From positions 1 through 64,000 of the forward strand of contig NZ_JAOEGB010000008.1 in the NCBI RefSeq assembly GCF_025420585.1: a stretch of 64,000 nt of DNA, read 5' to 3'. The notes below the pieces were generated by a model that worked only from the letters and a program-made list of their open reading frames with translations, searched no databases and was not told the DNA's origin. Source of the stretch: Planotetraspora sp. A-T 1434. Lineage in GTDB: Bacteria > Actinomycetota > Actinomycetes > Streptosporangiales > Streptosporangiaceae. The stretch's first letter is position 1; every line of letters starts with the position of its first letter. Position numbers and translations under genes: made by a program. Below, in pieces: positions 1 to 9,193 of this stretch.

Positions 1-9
1 TTTTTGAGG

Positions 10-33
10 AAGCCATCCCAGCTGGGGTGGCTT
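10..33 (+). terminator. Terminator of the gene upstream of the window
   Basis: Ten-base arms at 10-19 and 24-33 pair around a 4-base loop, with one G-U pair, followed by a T/C-rich stretch. It probably ends the gene lying left of the window. Its position makes an ATG start for folC at 27, inside the stem, unlikely. Confidence 0.6.
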
Positions 34-95
34 TCTCTATTTCCGGGGCCATTTCGAGGGCTTTGCCGTCCAGGGTCGGAAGCGCCACCACGGCA

Positions 96-1430
96 ATGTG
101 CCCGTACGCTGATGACGTGGAATATCGAGCCGTCGAACAAGCGATCATGGCCAGGGGAGTGGAGTGGGACTTCGATCCCACCCTCGACCGGATCAGCGCG
201 TTGCTGGAGCTCCTCGGCGACCCTCAGAAGGCTTTCCCTGTCATCCATATCGCGGGGACGAACGGCAAGACGAGCACCGCGCGGATGGCGGAGTCGCTTC
301 TGAAGGAGCGCAATCTGCGCGTCGGCCGTTACACGAGCCCGCACCTGACCTCCATGCGCGAGCGCATCTCGGTCGACGGAGAGCCGCTGTCGGAGGAGCG
401 CTTCACCGAGGTCTACAAGGACATCGAGCCGTACCTGGGGATGATCGACGCCAAGGCCGGCAGGCTGAGCTTCTTCGAGGTGCTGACCGCGATGGCTTTC
501 GCGGCCTTCGCGGACACGCCCGTCGACGTGGCGGTCATCGAGACCGGCATGGGCGGGTCGTGGGACGCCACCAACGTCGCGGACGGCACGGTGGCCGTCA
601 TCACGCCGATCTCCCTCGACCACACGGACTATCTGGGCCCGGATGTCGAGACGATCTCCAAGGAGAAGGCCGGCATCATCAAGCCCGGGGCGACGGCCGT
701 CCTGGCGCAGCAGCCTCTCGAGGCGGCGGAGGTGCTGATGCGCCGCGCGGCCGAGGTCGGCGCGGTCGTCGCGCGCGAGGGGCTGGAGTTCGGCGTCCTC
801 CACCGCGAGCTCGGGATGGGCGGGCAGCTGCTCCAGCTCAGGGGCCTCAAGGGGGTCTACGAGGACGTCTTCCTTCCCCTGTACGGCGCGCACCAGGCGG
901 GCAACGCCGCCGCGGCGCTGGCCGCCGTCGAGGCGCTCACGGCCGGCGACGACCCCCTTGGTGACGATCTCGTACGGCAGGCGTTCGCGCAGGCTTCCAG
1001 CCCGGGAAGACTGGAGATCGTCCGACGTGGGCCGACGGTGGTCCTGGACGCGGCGCACAACCCCGGCGGCATGGAGGCCACGGTTGACGCGCTGACCGAG
1101 TCTTTCGGCTTCACGCGGCTCATCGCCGTGGTGGCCGCGATGGGGGACAAGGACGTCGACGCGATCCTCGAGCTCCTGGAGCCCATCGTGGAAGAGGTCG
1201 TGGTGACACGGAACTCCTCACCGCGGTCCATGGACCCGGACGAGTTGGCGGAGCGCGCGGGCAGCGTGTTCGGCCAGGATCGGGTCCACCAGGCCGACCG
1301 GCTCGACGACGCCATCGACATCGCGATCGGGCTGGCCGACCAGGGCGACGAGTTCGGCTCCGGAGTGCTGATCACCGGTTCCGTGGTCACCGTGGGCGAC
1401 GCCCGCATCCTGTTGAAGGCCGACAAGTGA
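96..1430 (+). CDS. folC: Folylpolyglutamate synthase / dihydrofolate synthase
   Basis: ATP-dependent Mur-ligase-family enzyme that adds glutamate to (dihydro)folate in the cytoplasm. The P-loop is the AGTNGKTS segment encoded near 253-276, followed by the TSPHL and ERI segments typical of FolC; the C-terminal ligase domain has VVLDAAHNPGG. About 444 residues, normal for the family. Start is uncertain: ATG at 27 overlaps the upstream terminator, so ATG 96, GTG 117 and ATG 147 are the candidates, none with a strong ribosome-binding site. The stop overlaps the next start (GTGA), which indicates translational coupling with the DUF4233 gene. Confidence 0.93.
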   Translation: MCPYADDVEYRAVEQAIMARGVEWDFDPTLDRISALLELLGDPQKAFPVIHIAGTNGKTSTARMAESLLKERNLRVGRYTSPHLTSMRERISVDGEPLSEERFTEVYKDIEPYLGMIDAKAGRLSFFEVLTAMAFAAFADTPVDVAVIETGMGGSWDATNVADGTVAVITPISLDHTDYLGPDVETISKEKAGIIKPGATAVLAQQPLEAAEVLMRRAAEVGAVVAREGLEFGVLHRELGMGGQLLQLRGLKGVYEDVFLPLYGAHQAGNAAAALAAVEALTAGDDPLGDDLVRQAFAQASSPGRLEIVRRGPTVVLDAAHNPGGMEATVDALTESFGFTRLIAVVAAMGDKDVDAILELLEPIVEEVVVTRNSSPRSMDPDELAERAGSVFGQDRVHQADRLDDAIDIAIGLADQGDEFGSGVLITGSVVTVGDARILLKADK

Positions 1431-1798
1431 CCGCGGATCGCCCGGAAGCCGGGAGCGGCGTGTTCGAGGTGACTCCCGGCATGCGACGGCTCTGCGCGAG
1501 CGTGCTGGGCATGGAGGCCATCGTCATCGGCCTGACGACCCCGGTCGCGATCGCGATCAACCACGTCCGGCCGGCGCTCGCGGTGACGGTCGGGATCGGG
1601 CTGGCCGTCCTGTGCGTGATCGTGGTGGGGCTGCTCAAACGGCCGTCCGGGTACATCGCGGGAAGCGTCATCCAGGTCCTCGCGATCGCCACCGGATTCC
1701 TCGTTCCGGCGATGTTCTTCCTTGGAGTGATCTTCGCCGCGTTGTGGATAACGGCCATATTCGTCGCTCGCCGTGTCGAAGGGGCGACGAAGCGCTAA
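1427..1798 (+). CDS. DUF4233 small membrane protein
   Basis: A 123-residue protein with a short polar N-terminus and about four hydrophobic helices, the last ending in a basic tail. DUF4233 proteins are found next to folC in actinobacteria; their function is not known. The GTG start overlaps the folC stop by four bases, so the two are co-translated. It starts with no independent promoter that I can see. Assignment to DUF4233 rests on context plus the hydrophobic pattern and the conserved-looking central segment, not on a search. Confidence 0.8.
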   Translation: MTADRPEAGSGVFEVTPGMRRLCASVLGMEAIVIGLTTPVAIAINHVRPALAVTVGIGLAVLCVIVVGLLKRPSGYIAGSVIQVLAIATGFLVPAMFFLGVIFAALWITAIFVARRVEGATKR

Positions 1799-1809
1799 AG
1801 TCGGCAACC

Positions 1810-3453
1810 ATGGCCGTCCCTCCCGTCCCGCAGGCCCGGACCGCCGTGGCGGTTCGCGCCGTCCGCGTCCCCCTGCTGCTCGACATCGTGATCGGGCTGC
1901 TCACCGCGGTCGCCCTGCCCCTCGCGGTCGTCGCCATCCCCAACACCATCTCGGTGGTGGCCGCCCTGCTGCCGCCCGGCGTCTCGCAGATCTCGATGAT
2001 GCGGGCCCATGGCCTGGCGCTGCCGGCGATGCTGCTGACCGTCCCGCTGGCCGCGGTCGCCGTCCGCCGGTTCCGCGCCGCGCCGATCCTCGTGGCCGGG
2101 CTCACGCTGCTGGCCCTGGCCGACGTCGCCGGAGGCTACGCGGGATCGACCGCGCTGGTGGCGCTGCTGCGCGTGATCCACGGAATCGGCGCGGGAGTGC
2201 TGGTGCCGGCCACCCTCGTGGCCGTCTCCGAGCGGCCGCGCCGGGGCATCCTGCTGCCGATCTGGGCGGGCATGCTGGCGGTGAGCCTGCTGTCGGCCCA
2301 GGCGCTGGCGCTGTGGCCGCTGGACGAGGTGGACTCCTGGCAGGTCACCCTCCAGCCCTATCCGTTGCTCACCGGGATCGCCCTCGGGCTCGCCGCCGCC
2401 TATCTCGTCCTCTGGCTCGTCGCCGGAGACGGGGCGGCCGTGATCCGGGGGACCGGCGCGATGGGCGAAAAGCCGATGATCGACAACCCGGAGGGCGAGC
2501 CGTACGGGGATGACGTCGTAACCGTGAGCCCGGTGCCGCCGGCCTTGAGCCCGCCGACCGCTGCCGAGCGGGGGAGGCTCACACTGGCGGCCGTGCCGGC
2601 CGCGGGCATCGCCGTGCTGGCCGTCGGCACGACCTACGACTGGCCGCCGGCCCTGGTCATCGCCGTGGCGGGCCTCGCGGTGATCGCGATGCTGGCCCTC
2701 GGCGCGGTCGGCACATCCGAGCAGCCCGGCGGGCGCGCGGTGGCCTTCACCAACGTCGCGGTGGGTCTGGTGGTCCTGCCGACGGCCGCGCAGGCCACCT
2801 ACGTGGAGCTGGGCGGCCTCGGCGGTCCGGGCCTCTCGGGGCTGTGGCTGCCGTTCCTGCTGGCCGCGGTGGCGGCTCTCGGCGCCGCCGTCGTGGCCGG
2901 GCTCGTCCCGGAGGCGATGACGGCGAAGCTCACGGGCGGGGGCCTGGCGGCCGTCGTGATCGGGCTGTGCGCGATCCGGTTGCTCGTGCCCGCGCCGTAC
3001 GGCCCGCCGCTCGTGGTGCCGTTCGTGCTCCTGGCGGCGGGCTCGGCGGTGGCGCTGGTGGGCGCGCTCCGGGAGGCGGGTGTCGGCGCGGCGCTGCTCG
3101 GCCTGTCGCTGTGCTTTCCCGCCGTGCTCGCGGGCTTCCTCCTGGGAACGGGCATCCAGGTGAACCTTCTGCGGGGGGTCAGCCAGTCCGGAGACGCCAC
3201 CAAGCAGGCGCTCGTCGACGGGTTCATCGGCGCCCTGCACGCGTGGGCGCTGGCCGGCGGATTCGCGGTGGTCGGGATCATCGTCTTCGCGGCGGTCCTC
3301 GCCCGCCGTGACGCCGGGACGTCCCCGTCCGGTGCGGCCGCCGCGTCAGGGCAGGCCCGAGCCGCGCGGGACGGGCATGTGGTGATCCCGGCCCCCACGC
3401 CGTCGCCCGAGGACGACGGCGGCGCGACCGGAGAGCCGCTGTCGGACCGGTAA
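1810..3453 (+). CDS. MFS-like multispanning membrane protein
   Basis: A 547-residue integral membrane protein with at least twelve hydrophobic segments and a polar central loop at about residues 215-260, resembling a major facilitator transporter of the 14-helix type. The segment RVIHGIGAGVLVPATLV resembles the motif-C/helix-5 region of MFS drug exporters. The substrate cannot be told. The frame stays open upstream of the chosen ATG, but that part overlaps the DUF4233 gene; ATG 1810 lies 12 bases after the DUF4233 stop. The C-terminal 45 residues are polar and low-complexity. Confidence 0.7.
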   Translation: MAVPPVPQARTAVAVRAVRVPLLLDIVIGLLTAVALPLAVVAIPNTISVVAALLPPGVSQISMMRAHGLALPAMLLTVPLAAVAVRRFRAAPILVAGLTLLALADVAGGYAGSTALVALLRVIHGIGAGVLVPATLVAVSERPRRGILLPIWAGMLAVSLLSAQALALWPLDEVDSWQVTLQPYPLLTGIALGLAAAYLVLWLVAGDGAAVIRGTGAMGEKPMIDNPEGEPYGDDVVTVSPVPPALSPPTAAERGRLTLAAVPAAGIAVLAVGTTYDWPPALVIAVAGLAVIAMLALGAVGTSEQPGGRAVAFTNVAVGLVVLPTAAQATYVELGGLGGPGLSGLWLPFLLAAVAALGAAVVAGLVPEAMTAKLTGGGLAAVVIGLCAIRLLVPAPYGPPLVVPFVLLAAGSAVALVGALREAGVGAALLGLSLCFPAVLAGFLLGTGIQVNLLRGVSQSGDATKQALVDGFIGALHAWALAGGFAVVGIIVFAAVLARRDAGTSPSGAAAASGQARAARDGHVVIPAPTPSPEDDGGATGEPLSDR

Positions 3454-3630
3454 GCTGCCGTTGCGCCGGAGCTCCCGGCCCCGGGCCGGCACCGGGTCAT
3501 TCCGGCACCGGTTCCCAGGGATCGGGTTCCAGGGCCGGTTCCAGGGACCGGGTCATCCAGCACCGCGCGCCACCGCAGCACCATCACCTGAGCACCAAAT
3601 CACCTGAGCATCGAAGCAAGGAGAGAACCC
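3454..3630. repeat. Degenerate G/C repeats upstream of ndk
   Basis: The gap between the MFS-like gene and ndk holds imperfect copies of a CCGG(C/T)ACCGGGT-like unit at about 3470-3565 and a direct repeat ATCACCTGAGCA at about 3587 and 3600. No open gene was seen. The ndk ribosome-binding site (AAGGAGAG) lies at its end. Confidence 0.4.
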
Positions 3631-4041
3631 GTGTCCGAGCGCACGCTTGTCCTGATCAAGCCGGACGGTGTCCGGCGAGGCCTCATCGGCGACGTCATCG
3701 GCCGCATCGAGCGCAAGGGCCTCAAGGTCGTGGCGATGGACCTGCGCACGCTCGACGCCGAGACCGCCAAGGCGCACTACGCCGAGCACTCCGAGCGCCC
3801 GTTCTTCGGCGAGCTGGTGGAGTTCATCACCTCCGCCCCGCTGGTCGCGCTCGTCGTCGAGGGCCCCCGCGCGGTCGAGGCGTTCCGCGCCCTGGCCGGC
3901 CTCACCGACCCGGTGAAGTCGCCCCCCGGGACCATCCGGGGCGACCACGCCCTGGAGATCGGTGAGAACGTCGTGCACGGCTCTGACTCGCCCGAGTCCG
4001 CGGCCCGCGAGATCAAGATCTTCTTCCCGGACCGTTTCTAG
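3631..4041 (+). CDS. ndk: Nucleoside diphosphate kinase
   Basis: Transfers the gamma phosphate of ATP to nucleoside diphosphates through a phospho-histidine intermediate. The 136-residue length is standard. The N-terminal [15 protein letters not shown] and the active-site NVVHGSDS, with catalytic His116, are intact. The GTG start is preceded by AAGGAGAG at a good distance. A strong terminator directly follows, so ndk is probably the end of its transcript and separate from mreB. Confidence 0.98.
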   Translation: MSERTLVLIKPDGVRRGLIGDVIGRIERKGLKVVAMDLRTLDAETAKAHYAEHSERPFFGELVEFITSAPLVALVVEGPRAVEAFRALAGLTDPVKSPPGTIRGDHALEIGENVVHGSDSPESAAREIKIFFPDRF

Positions 4042-4057
4042 CGCTTGCCACACGTAC

Positions 4058-4091
4058 GGCCCCGGCCTAAACCGGGGCCTTTCGTGTTTTT
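4058..4091 (+). terminator. Terminator after ndk
   Basis: Perfect 8-bp stem (4058-4065 with 4072-4079), 6-base loop, followed by TTTCGTGTTTTT. Confidence 0.9.
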
Positions 4092-4217
4092 CCAGGCGGT
4101 GACGCTTCTCTGGTCAGGGGTGCGCAGATTTTCCCCGTGCCTGATAGCTCGATGTGCCCAGTCATGAGCACATCGCGTTACGATTCGAGTGCGATGCGTT
4201 ATCCCGCTAACCACCTG

Positions 4218-4232
4218 AAGGAAGGCTTCCTT
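4218..4232 (+). promoter_or_regulatory. Inverted repeat covering the mreB ribosome-binding site
   Basis: AAGGAAG at 4218-4224 and CTTCCTT at 4226-4232 are perfect inverted repeats around one base, ending 4 bases before the mreB ATG at 4237. The left arm contains the Shine-Dalgarno sequence, so a short hairpin could mask it. A regulatory role is inference. Confidence 0.45.
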
Positions 4233-4236
4233 CCGC

Positions 4237-5268
4237 ATGGGCAGCAAGCTGACATTCCTGGGCCGTGACATGGCGGTTGACCTTGGCACGGCGAACACTC
4301 TGGTCTACGTGCGAGGGCGCGGAATCGTGCTGAACGAGCCATCCGTCGTCGCCCTCAACGTCACGACGGGCAAGATCGTGGCGGTCGGAATCGAAGCGAA
4401 GCGGATGATCGGGCGAACGCCCGGCAATATCGTGGCCATCCGCCCTCTCAGGGACGGGGTCATCGCGGACTTCGACGTCACAGAACGCATGCTGCGATAT
4501 TTCCTCCAGAAGGTCCACAAGCGCCGGCACTTCGTACGGCCTCGCATCATCGTGGCGGTTCCCAGTGGGATCACGGGAGTCGAGCAGCGTGCCGTGAAGG
4601 AAGCGGGCTACCAGGCCGGCGCCCGGCGGGTCTACATCGTCGAGGAGCCCATGGCGGCCGCCATCGGCGCAGGCCTGCCGGTTCACGAGCCGACCGGCAA
4701 CATGGTGGTGGACATCGGAGGCGGCACCACCGAGGTGGCGATCATCTCGATGGGCGGCATCGTGACGAGCCAGTCGATCCGCGTGGCCGGCGACGAGCTG
4801 GACCAGGCGGTCATGACCTTCGCCAAGAAAGAATACTCCCTGATGCTGGGGGAGCGCACAGCGGAGGAAGTGAAGATCGCCATTGGGTCGGCGCACACCA
4901 CGGGGGAGGACTTCCACGCCGAGATCCGCGGCAGGGATCTCGTCACCGGCCTGCCGAAGACGATCGTCGTCTCGGCCGAGGAGATCCGCAGGGCCACGGC
5001 GGAGCCGGTCAATGTGATCGTCGACGCGGTGAAGTCCACGCTGGACAAGTGCCCGCCGGAGCTGTCCGGCGACCTCATGGACCGCGGCATCGCGCTGACG
5101 GGCGGGGGCGCGCTGCTCAAAGGCATGGTCGACCGGCTGAGGGATGAGACCGGCATGCCCGTCCATCTCGCGGACAACGCTCTCGACTCGGTCGCGCTGG
5201 GGTCCGGGAAGTGCGTGGAGGACTTCGAGGCGCTCCAGCAGGTTCTCGTGCAGGAGCCCCGCAGCTAA
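4237..5268 (+). CDS. mreB: Rod shape-determining protein MreB
   Basis: Bacterial actin homologue that polymerises under the membrane and positions the elongation machinery. The 343 residues include phosphate-1 ([10 protein letters not shown]), phosphate-2 ([12 protein letters not shown]) and the adenosine motif ([11 protein letters not shown]). It heads the mreB-mreC-mreD-mrdA-rodA cluster with 9-base and shorter gaps downstream, so the five are likely one operon. The start is preceded by AAGGAAGG within an inverted repeat. Confidence 0.98.
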   Translation: MGSKLTFLGRDMAVDLGTANTLVYVRGRGIVLNEPSVVALNVTTGKIVAVGIEAKRMIGRTPGNIVAIRPLRDGVIADFDVTERMLRYFLQKVHKRRHFVRPRIIVAVPSGITGVEQRAVKEAGYQAGARRVYIVEEPMAAAIGAGLPVHEPTGNMVVDIGGGTTEVAIISMGGIVTSQSIRVAGDELDQAVMTFAKKEYSLMLGERTAEEVKIAIGSAHTTGEDFHAEIRGRDLVTGLPKTIVVSAEEIRRATAEPVNVIVDAVKSTLDKCPPELSGDLMDRGIALTGGGALLKGMVDRLRDETGMPVHLADNALDSVALGSGKCVEDFEALQQVLVQEPRS

Positions 5269-5277
5269 GGAGCCGTC

Positions 5278-6606
5278 ATGAGAGACACCCGCCGCACCCG
5301 TCTCACACTCGGCATCCTCATCGGGACCGCGCTGATCCTGATCACCGTGGACCACCGTGCCGCGCACGGGTCGCTACTGGCGCCGGTGCGCGACGTGGCC
5401 TCCACGGTGTTCGGGAAGTTCGAAGGGGCGACCTCGGCCGTCACGGCGCCGATCGCCGGTTTCTTCAAGACCCTCCACGACGCTCCGGGGGCGGAGCGGG
5501 TCATCACCGACCTCCGCAAGGAGAACGCGAGCCTGAAGACCCAGCTGTCCGCGCAGCGCCTCGACAAGGCCCGGGTGGCGAAGCTCGACCGGATGCTCGG
5601 GCTGGCGGGGCTCGGCCGCTACCGCGTCGTCCCGGCCCAGGTCGTGGCCCGTCGCGCCACGCCTGGATTCGAGGACGCCGTCGAGATCGACGCGGGCACC
5701 AACGACGGGGTGCGGACCGACATGACGGTGCTGAGCGGTGAGGGCCTGATCGGCCGCGTCGTCTACGCGGGCCCCAGCACCTCGACCGTCGTCCTGCTCA
5801 CCGATCCCGCGCTGTCCGCGGGCGCCCGACTCGAAGGCGGCAACGAGCTGGGTGTCGTCAGTGGTCTCGGGGAGGCCGGGGGCAGCGACAATCTGATCAA
5901 GTTCCGGCTGCTGGACGACGCCGTCCCCGTGGCGGTGGGCCGCCGGATCGTGTCCTTCGGCTCCCAGCGGAACACGCCGTACGTGGCGGGAGTGCCGATC
6001 GGCGTGATCGAGCGGGTGGAGCACACGCCGGGCGAGCTGACCCGGATCGCGTACGCCAGGCCGTTCGCCGACTTCTCCTCGATCGACGTCGTCGGGGTCG
6101 TGACCCAGGCGCCCAAGCGTGATCCGCGTGACTCCGTACTGCCACCGGTGCCCCAGCCGGCCAAGCCGCCCGCGCCGCGGCCCGCGAAGCCGTCGACGGA
6201 GGTCTGGCCGCCCGTCGAGGCCCGTCCGCTGGACCCGGGCAGGGGACCCGGCAGAGAGCTTGGCAGGGAGACGGGCAGAGGCGCGACGGACAGGGAACGG
6301 GAAAGGGCGCGGCACGAGCCGGGTCCGGAAGCCTCTCCCGCGGTCGCGCGCACCGCTCCTCCGGCGAACCCTCAGCGGCACGCGCGGGAGCATCCGACGG
6401 TGGCCGCGCGTGAGCATCCGCTCGCCGACGCCCGGCAGCCGAACGCGTCCCCCGACGCCCGGAAGAACGCGCGGGACAACCCCCGGCCCAACGCGGCCGC
6501 GAACGCGCGGCGAAACGCGGCCGCCGACGTCCGGAAGAACGCGCTCGCGAACGCCCGGGACGACACGGCGGACGGGAAGCACCGGCGGCAGGACAGGAGG
6601 GCCTGA
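5278..6606 (+). CDS. mreC: Cell shape-determining protein MreC with a long C-terminal tail
   Basis: Membrane-anchored, extracytoplasmic scaffold of the elongasome. One N-terminal membrane helix (about residues 9-24), a short coiled coil (about 75-105) and the MreC beta domain to about residue 280. The 442 residues exceed the family's usual length of roughly 270-320 because of a 160-residue tail: first proline-rich, then Arg/Glu-rich, then degenerate repeats of the type ARxNA / DARKNA (about residues 375-440). The tail is predicted disordered and strongly charged. It starts 9 bases after mreB. Confidence 0.94.
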   Translation: MRDTRRTRLTLGILIGTALILITVDHRAAHGSLLAPVRDVASTVFGKFEGATSAVTAPIAGFFKTLHDAPGAERVITDLRKENASLKTQLSAQRLDKARVAKLDRMLGLAGLGRYRVVPAQVVARRATPGFEDAVEIDAGTNDGVRTDMTVLSGEGLIGRVVYAGPSTSTVVLLTDPALSAGARLEGGNELGVVSGLGEAGGSDNLIKFRLLDDAVPVAVGRRIVSFGSQRNTPYVAGVPIGVIERVEHTPGELTRIAYARPFADFSSIDVVGVVTQAPKRDPRDSVLPPVPQPAKPPAPRPAKPSTEVWPPVEARPLDPGRGPGRELGRETGRGATDRERERARHEPGPEASPAVARTAPPANPQRHAREHPTVAAREHPLADARQPNASPDARKNARDNPRPNAAANARRNAAADVRKNALANARDDTADGKHRRQDRRA

Positions 6607-6611
6607 TCCCG

Positions 6612-7124
6612 ATGCTTCGCAACCTGACCGCCGCGCTGCTCGTCTTCGCGGCTCTGGTGATCCAGGCCGGATTCGTGAACCGGCTGTCCCCCAGGATCGC
6701 GCCGGATCTGGTGCTGCTGGTCGTTCTCTCTCTGGCGGCACTGCGCGGGCCGCTTCCCGGAGCGGTGATCGGATTCTGTGGTGGCCTGGCCTACGACCTG
6801 CTGCCCCCCGCCGACCACCCGCTGGGGCAGTACGCGCTGGTGATGTGCGCCCTCGGCTGGCTGGCCGGGCGGCTCGGTGATCAGCTGCCGCTGCTGGCCG
6901 TGATGTCCTGTGCGGTAGTCGCGCCCGGCCTGGCGGCAGGACTCGGAGCGCTGCTCGGAGATCCCGGCGTGAGCTGGGCCGTCCTCCGCGCGGCCTGGCC
7001 GCCGATCGCGCTGTGCAACCTCCTCGCGGCGCCCGTGGTGCTGTGGGCGGTGTCCGCCCCGCATCGCAGGAGGCGCCCCGGTGAGACGGAGTCGATGAGG
7101 GGCTGGAGACGGGGGATGGCATGA
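6612..7124 (+). CDS. mreD: Rod shape-determining protein MreD
   Basis: A 170-residue membrane protein with about five hydrophobic helices and a basic C-terminus, standard for MreD. GGAGGG at 6597-6602 serves as ribosome-binding site and overlaps the end of mreC. Its stop overlaps the mrdA start (ATGA), as expected for coupled elongasome genes. Membrane partner of MreC. Confidence 0.93.
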   Translation: MLRNLTAALLVFAALVIQAGFVNRLSPRIAPDLVLLVVLSLAALRGPLPGAVIGFCGGLAYDLLPPADHPLGQYALVMCALGWLAGRLGDQLPLLAVMSCAVVAPGLAAGLGALLGDPGVSWAVLRAAWPPIALCNLLAAPVVLWAVSAPHRRRRPGETESMRGWRRGMA

Positions 7125-9184
7125 ATCGGTTGAGGGTGCGGCTGTTCGTCCTGCAATTGCTCGTCGTGGCGATGCTCGCTGTGCTGGGCGTGCGGCTCTG
7201 GCAGGTGCAGATGGTCCAGGGGGCGCAGTTCGTCGCGGTGGCGACCGAGACCCGCACCCGGGAGGTCCGCGTGCCGGCCCTCCGGGGCCCGATCCTCGAC
7301 GCCTCCGGCCGCCCGCTGGTCCGCAACCGCACCAGCCTGGTGGTCTCGATCGACCGGTCCAGGTTCGAGCGGATGCCGGACGGCGGTGACGCTGTGCTGA
7401 AGCGGCTGTCGTCCGTGCTGGGGCTCAAGTTCGACCAGCTCAAACAGCGCATACGTCCATGCGGCCCGGGTATTTCGCGGCCCTGCTGGCCTGGCTCGCC
7501 GTACACGCCGACTCCGGTCGACGACCACGTGAACCCCCGTGTGGCGCTGCAGATCCTGGAGCGGCAGGAGGACTTCCCCGGCGTGACCGCCGAGATCCAG
7601 GCGGTGCGCTCCTACCCTGGCGGCAAGGACGCCGCGCAGCTTCTGGGTTACCTCCAGCCGGTCACGAAGGAGGAGCTGGAGCGGCGTGAGGGGCTGAAGG
7701 CCAGCTACTCGGGCGTCGACCTGGTGGGCCGCGACGGCCTGGAGTACTCCTATGACTCGGCTCTGCGCGGCAAGCCGGGGCTTCGCCGCGTGCAGGTGGA
7801 CCGGATGGGCAAGGTCATCGCGGTGGAGCAGCAGGCAGCGCCGACACCGGGCGACACGCTGATCACGAGCATCGACGCGAACGTGCAGTCCATCGTGGAG
7901 AAGTCCCTGGACCAGGCGATGAGGGAGTCTCCGAACTCCGACAGCGCCGCCGGCGTCGTCCTCGACGTGAAGACCGGCCGGGTCATCGCGATGGCCAGCC
8001 GGCCGACCTATGACCCCGCGGTGTGGACGGGCGGCATCGCGGAGAAGGACTACCAGCGGCTGCTGTCCGGCAAGTCGGGCAAGCCGCTCGTGTCCCGGGT
8101 CATCAACGGCACCTACGCGCCCGGATCGACCTTCAAGATCAGCTCGGTCTCGGCGATGGTCGCGGACGGCTCCCCGCTGAACGGCACCTACGAGTGTCCG
8201 AGCGCGTACAACGTCGGCGGCCGGGCGTTCGGCAACGCCGGCGGCATGGCCCTGGGCTCCATATCCCTGCACACGGCGCTGGTGAAGTCGTGTGACACGG
8301 TCTTCTACCGGGCGGGGTACGAGGAGTGGCAGCGCGACGGCGGCAACACCCCCAAGGCCAAGATCAAGGAGCCGATGCCCAACATGGCCCGCGCCTACGG
8401 GTTCGGCGAGCTGACGGGCGTCGACCTGCCGGGCGAGTCTCCCGGCCTCATCCCCACCCGCGCCTGGAAGCGGAACCTGTGGAACGCCTCCAAGGACCAC
8501 ATGTGCAAGCGGGCCAAGACCGGCTATCCGGAGATGAAGGACGAGGGCCGCGCGGCGTTCGCCAAGCGGCTCGCCAACGAGAACTGCCTGGAGGGCTTCA
8601 TCTACCACGCCTACGAGGCGGCCAACTTCTCCATCGGCCAGGGTGACGTGCAGGTCACCCCCCTTCAGCTCGCCAGGGCGTACGCCGCTCTGGTCGGCGA
8701 CGGCAACGTGCGCAGCCCGCGTGTCGGCTGGGCGGTCGTCCGGCCTGACGGCAGCGTCGTCAAGGAGATCCCGGTGCCGGTGGTCCGCCACCTGCCGATC
8801 AGCGACGAGACGCGCGACTACATCCGTAAGGCGCTCAGCGAGGTGCCGTCCGACGGCACGGCGGCGGGCGCGTTCCGCGGGTTCCCGATGGACCAGGTGA
8901 AGATCGGCGGCAAGACCGGTACGGCCGAGGTCTGGGGCAAGGCGGACACCTCGTGGTTCGCGTCGTTCGCTCCGGCGGACAACCCGCGCTTCGTGGCCGT
9001 CGTGCTGGTGTCCCAGGGCGGCTTCGGCGCCGAGACGGCGGCGCCCGCCGTGCGGCGCATCTGGGAGGGCATCTACGGGATCGGCAAGAGCGAGGACGGC
9101 AAGCCGGTCAAGCCGGCGCTCCCCGACGGACGGCCGGCGAGCCGCCTGCCTGTGATCAAGCAGGACGGGACGGTCACCCAATGA
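7121..9184 (+). CDS. mrdA: Penicillin-binding protein 2 (peptidoglycan transpeptidase)
   Basis: Class B PBP that cross-links peptidoglycan during lateral growth, working with RodA. An N-terminal membrane helix (about 9-27) is followed by the PBP dimerisation domain and the transpeptidase domain. Active-site motifs: S336-T-F-K, S390-C-D, and K598-T-G-T. The second motif is SCD rather than SxN, a substitution seen in PBP2-type proteins. Length 687 is normal. A four-base overlap joins it to mreD. Confidence 0.96.
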   Translation: MNRLRVRLFVLQLLVVAMLAVLGVRLWQVQMVQGAQFVAVATETRTREVRVPALRGPILDASGRPLVRNRTSLVVSIDRSRFERMPDGGDAVLKRLSSVLGLKFDQLKQRIRPCGPGISRPCWPGSPYTPTPVDDHVNPRVALQILERQEDFPGVTAEIQAVRSYPGGKDAAQLLGYLQPVTKEELERREGLKASYSGVDLVGRDGLEYSYDSALRGKPGLRRVQVDRMGKVIAVEQQAAPTPGDTLITSIDANVQSIVEKSLDQAMRESPNSDSAAGVVLDVKTGRVIAMASRPTYDPAVWTGGIAEKDYQRLLSGKSGKPLVSRVINGTYAPGSTFKISSVSAMVADGSPLNGTYECPSAYNVGGRAFGNAGGMALGSISLHTALVKSCDTVFYRAGYEEWQRDGGNTPKAKIKEPMPNMARAYGFGELTGVDLPGESPGLIPTRAWKRNLWNASKDHMCKRAKTGYPEMKDEGRAAFAKRLANENCLEGFIYHAYEAANFSIGQGDVQVTPLQLARAYAALVGDGNVRSPRVGWAVVRPDGSVVKEIPVPVVRHLPISDETRDYIRKALSEVPSDGTAAGAFRGFPMDQVKIGGKTGTAEVWGKADTSWFASFAPADNPRFVAVVLVSQGGFGAETAAPAVRRIWEGIYGIGKSEDGKPVKPALPDGRPASRLPVIKQDGTVTQ

Positions 9185-9193
9185 GGCGGCGCC

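Noticed and set aside
27-95. Extended N-terminus of FolC from ATG 27
   Set aside because: It would start inside a terminator stem and adds residues not typical of FolC.
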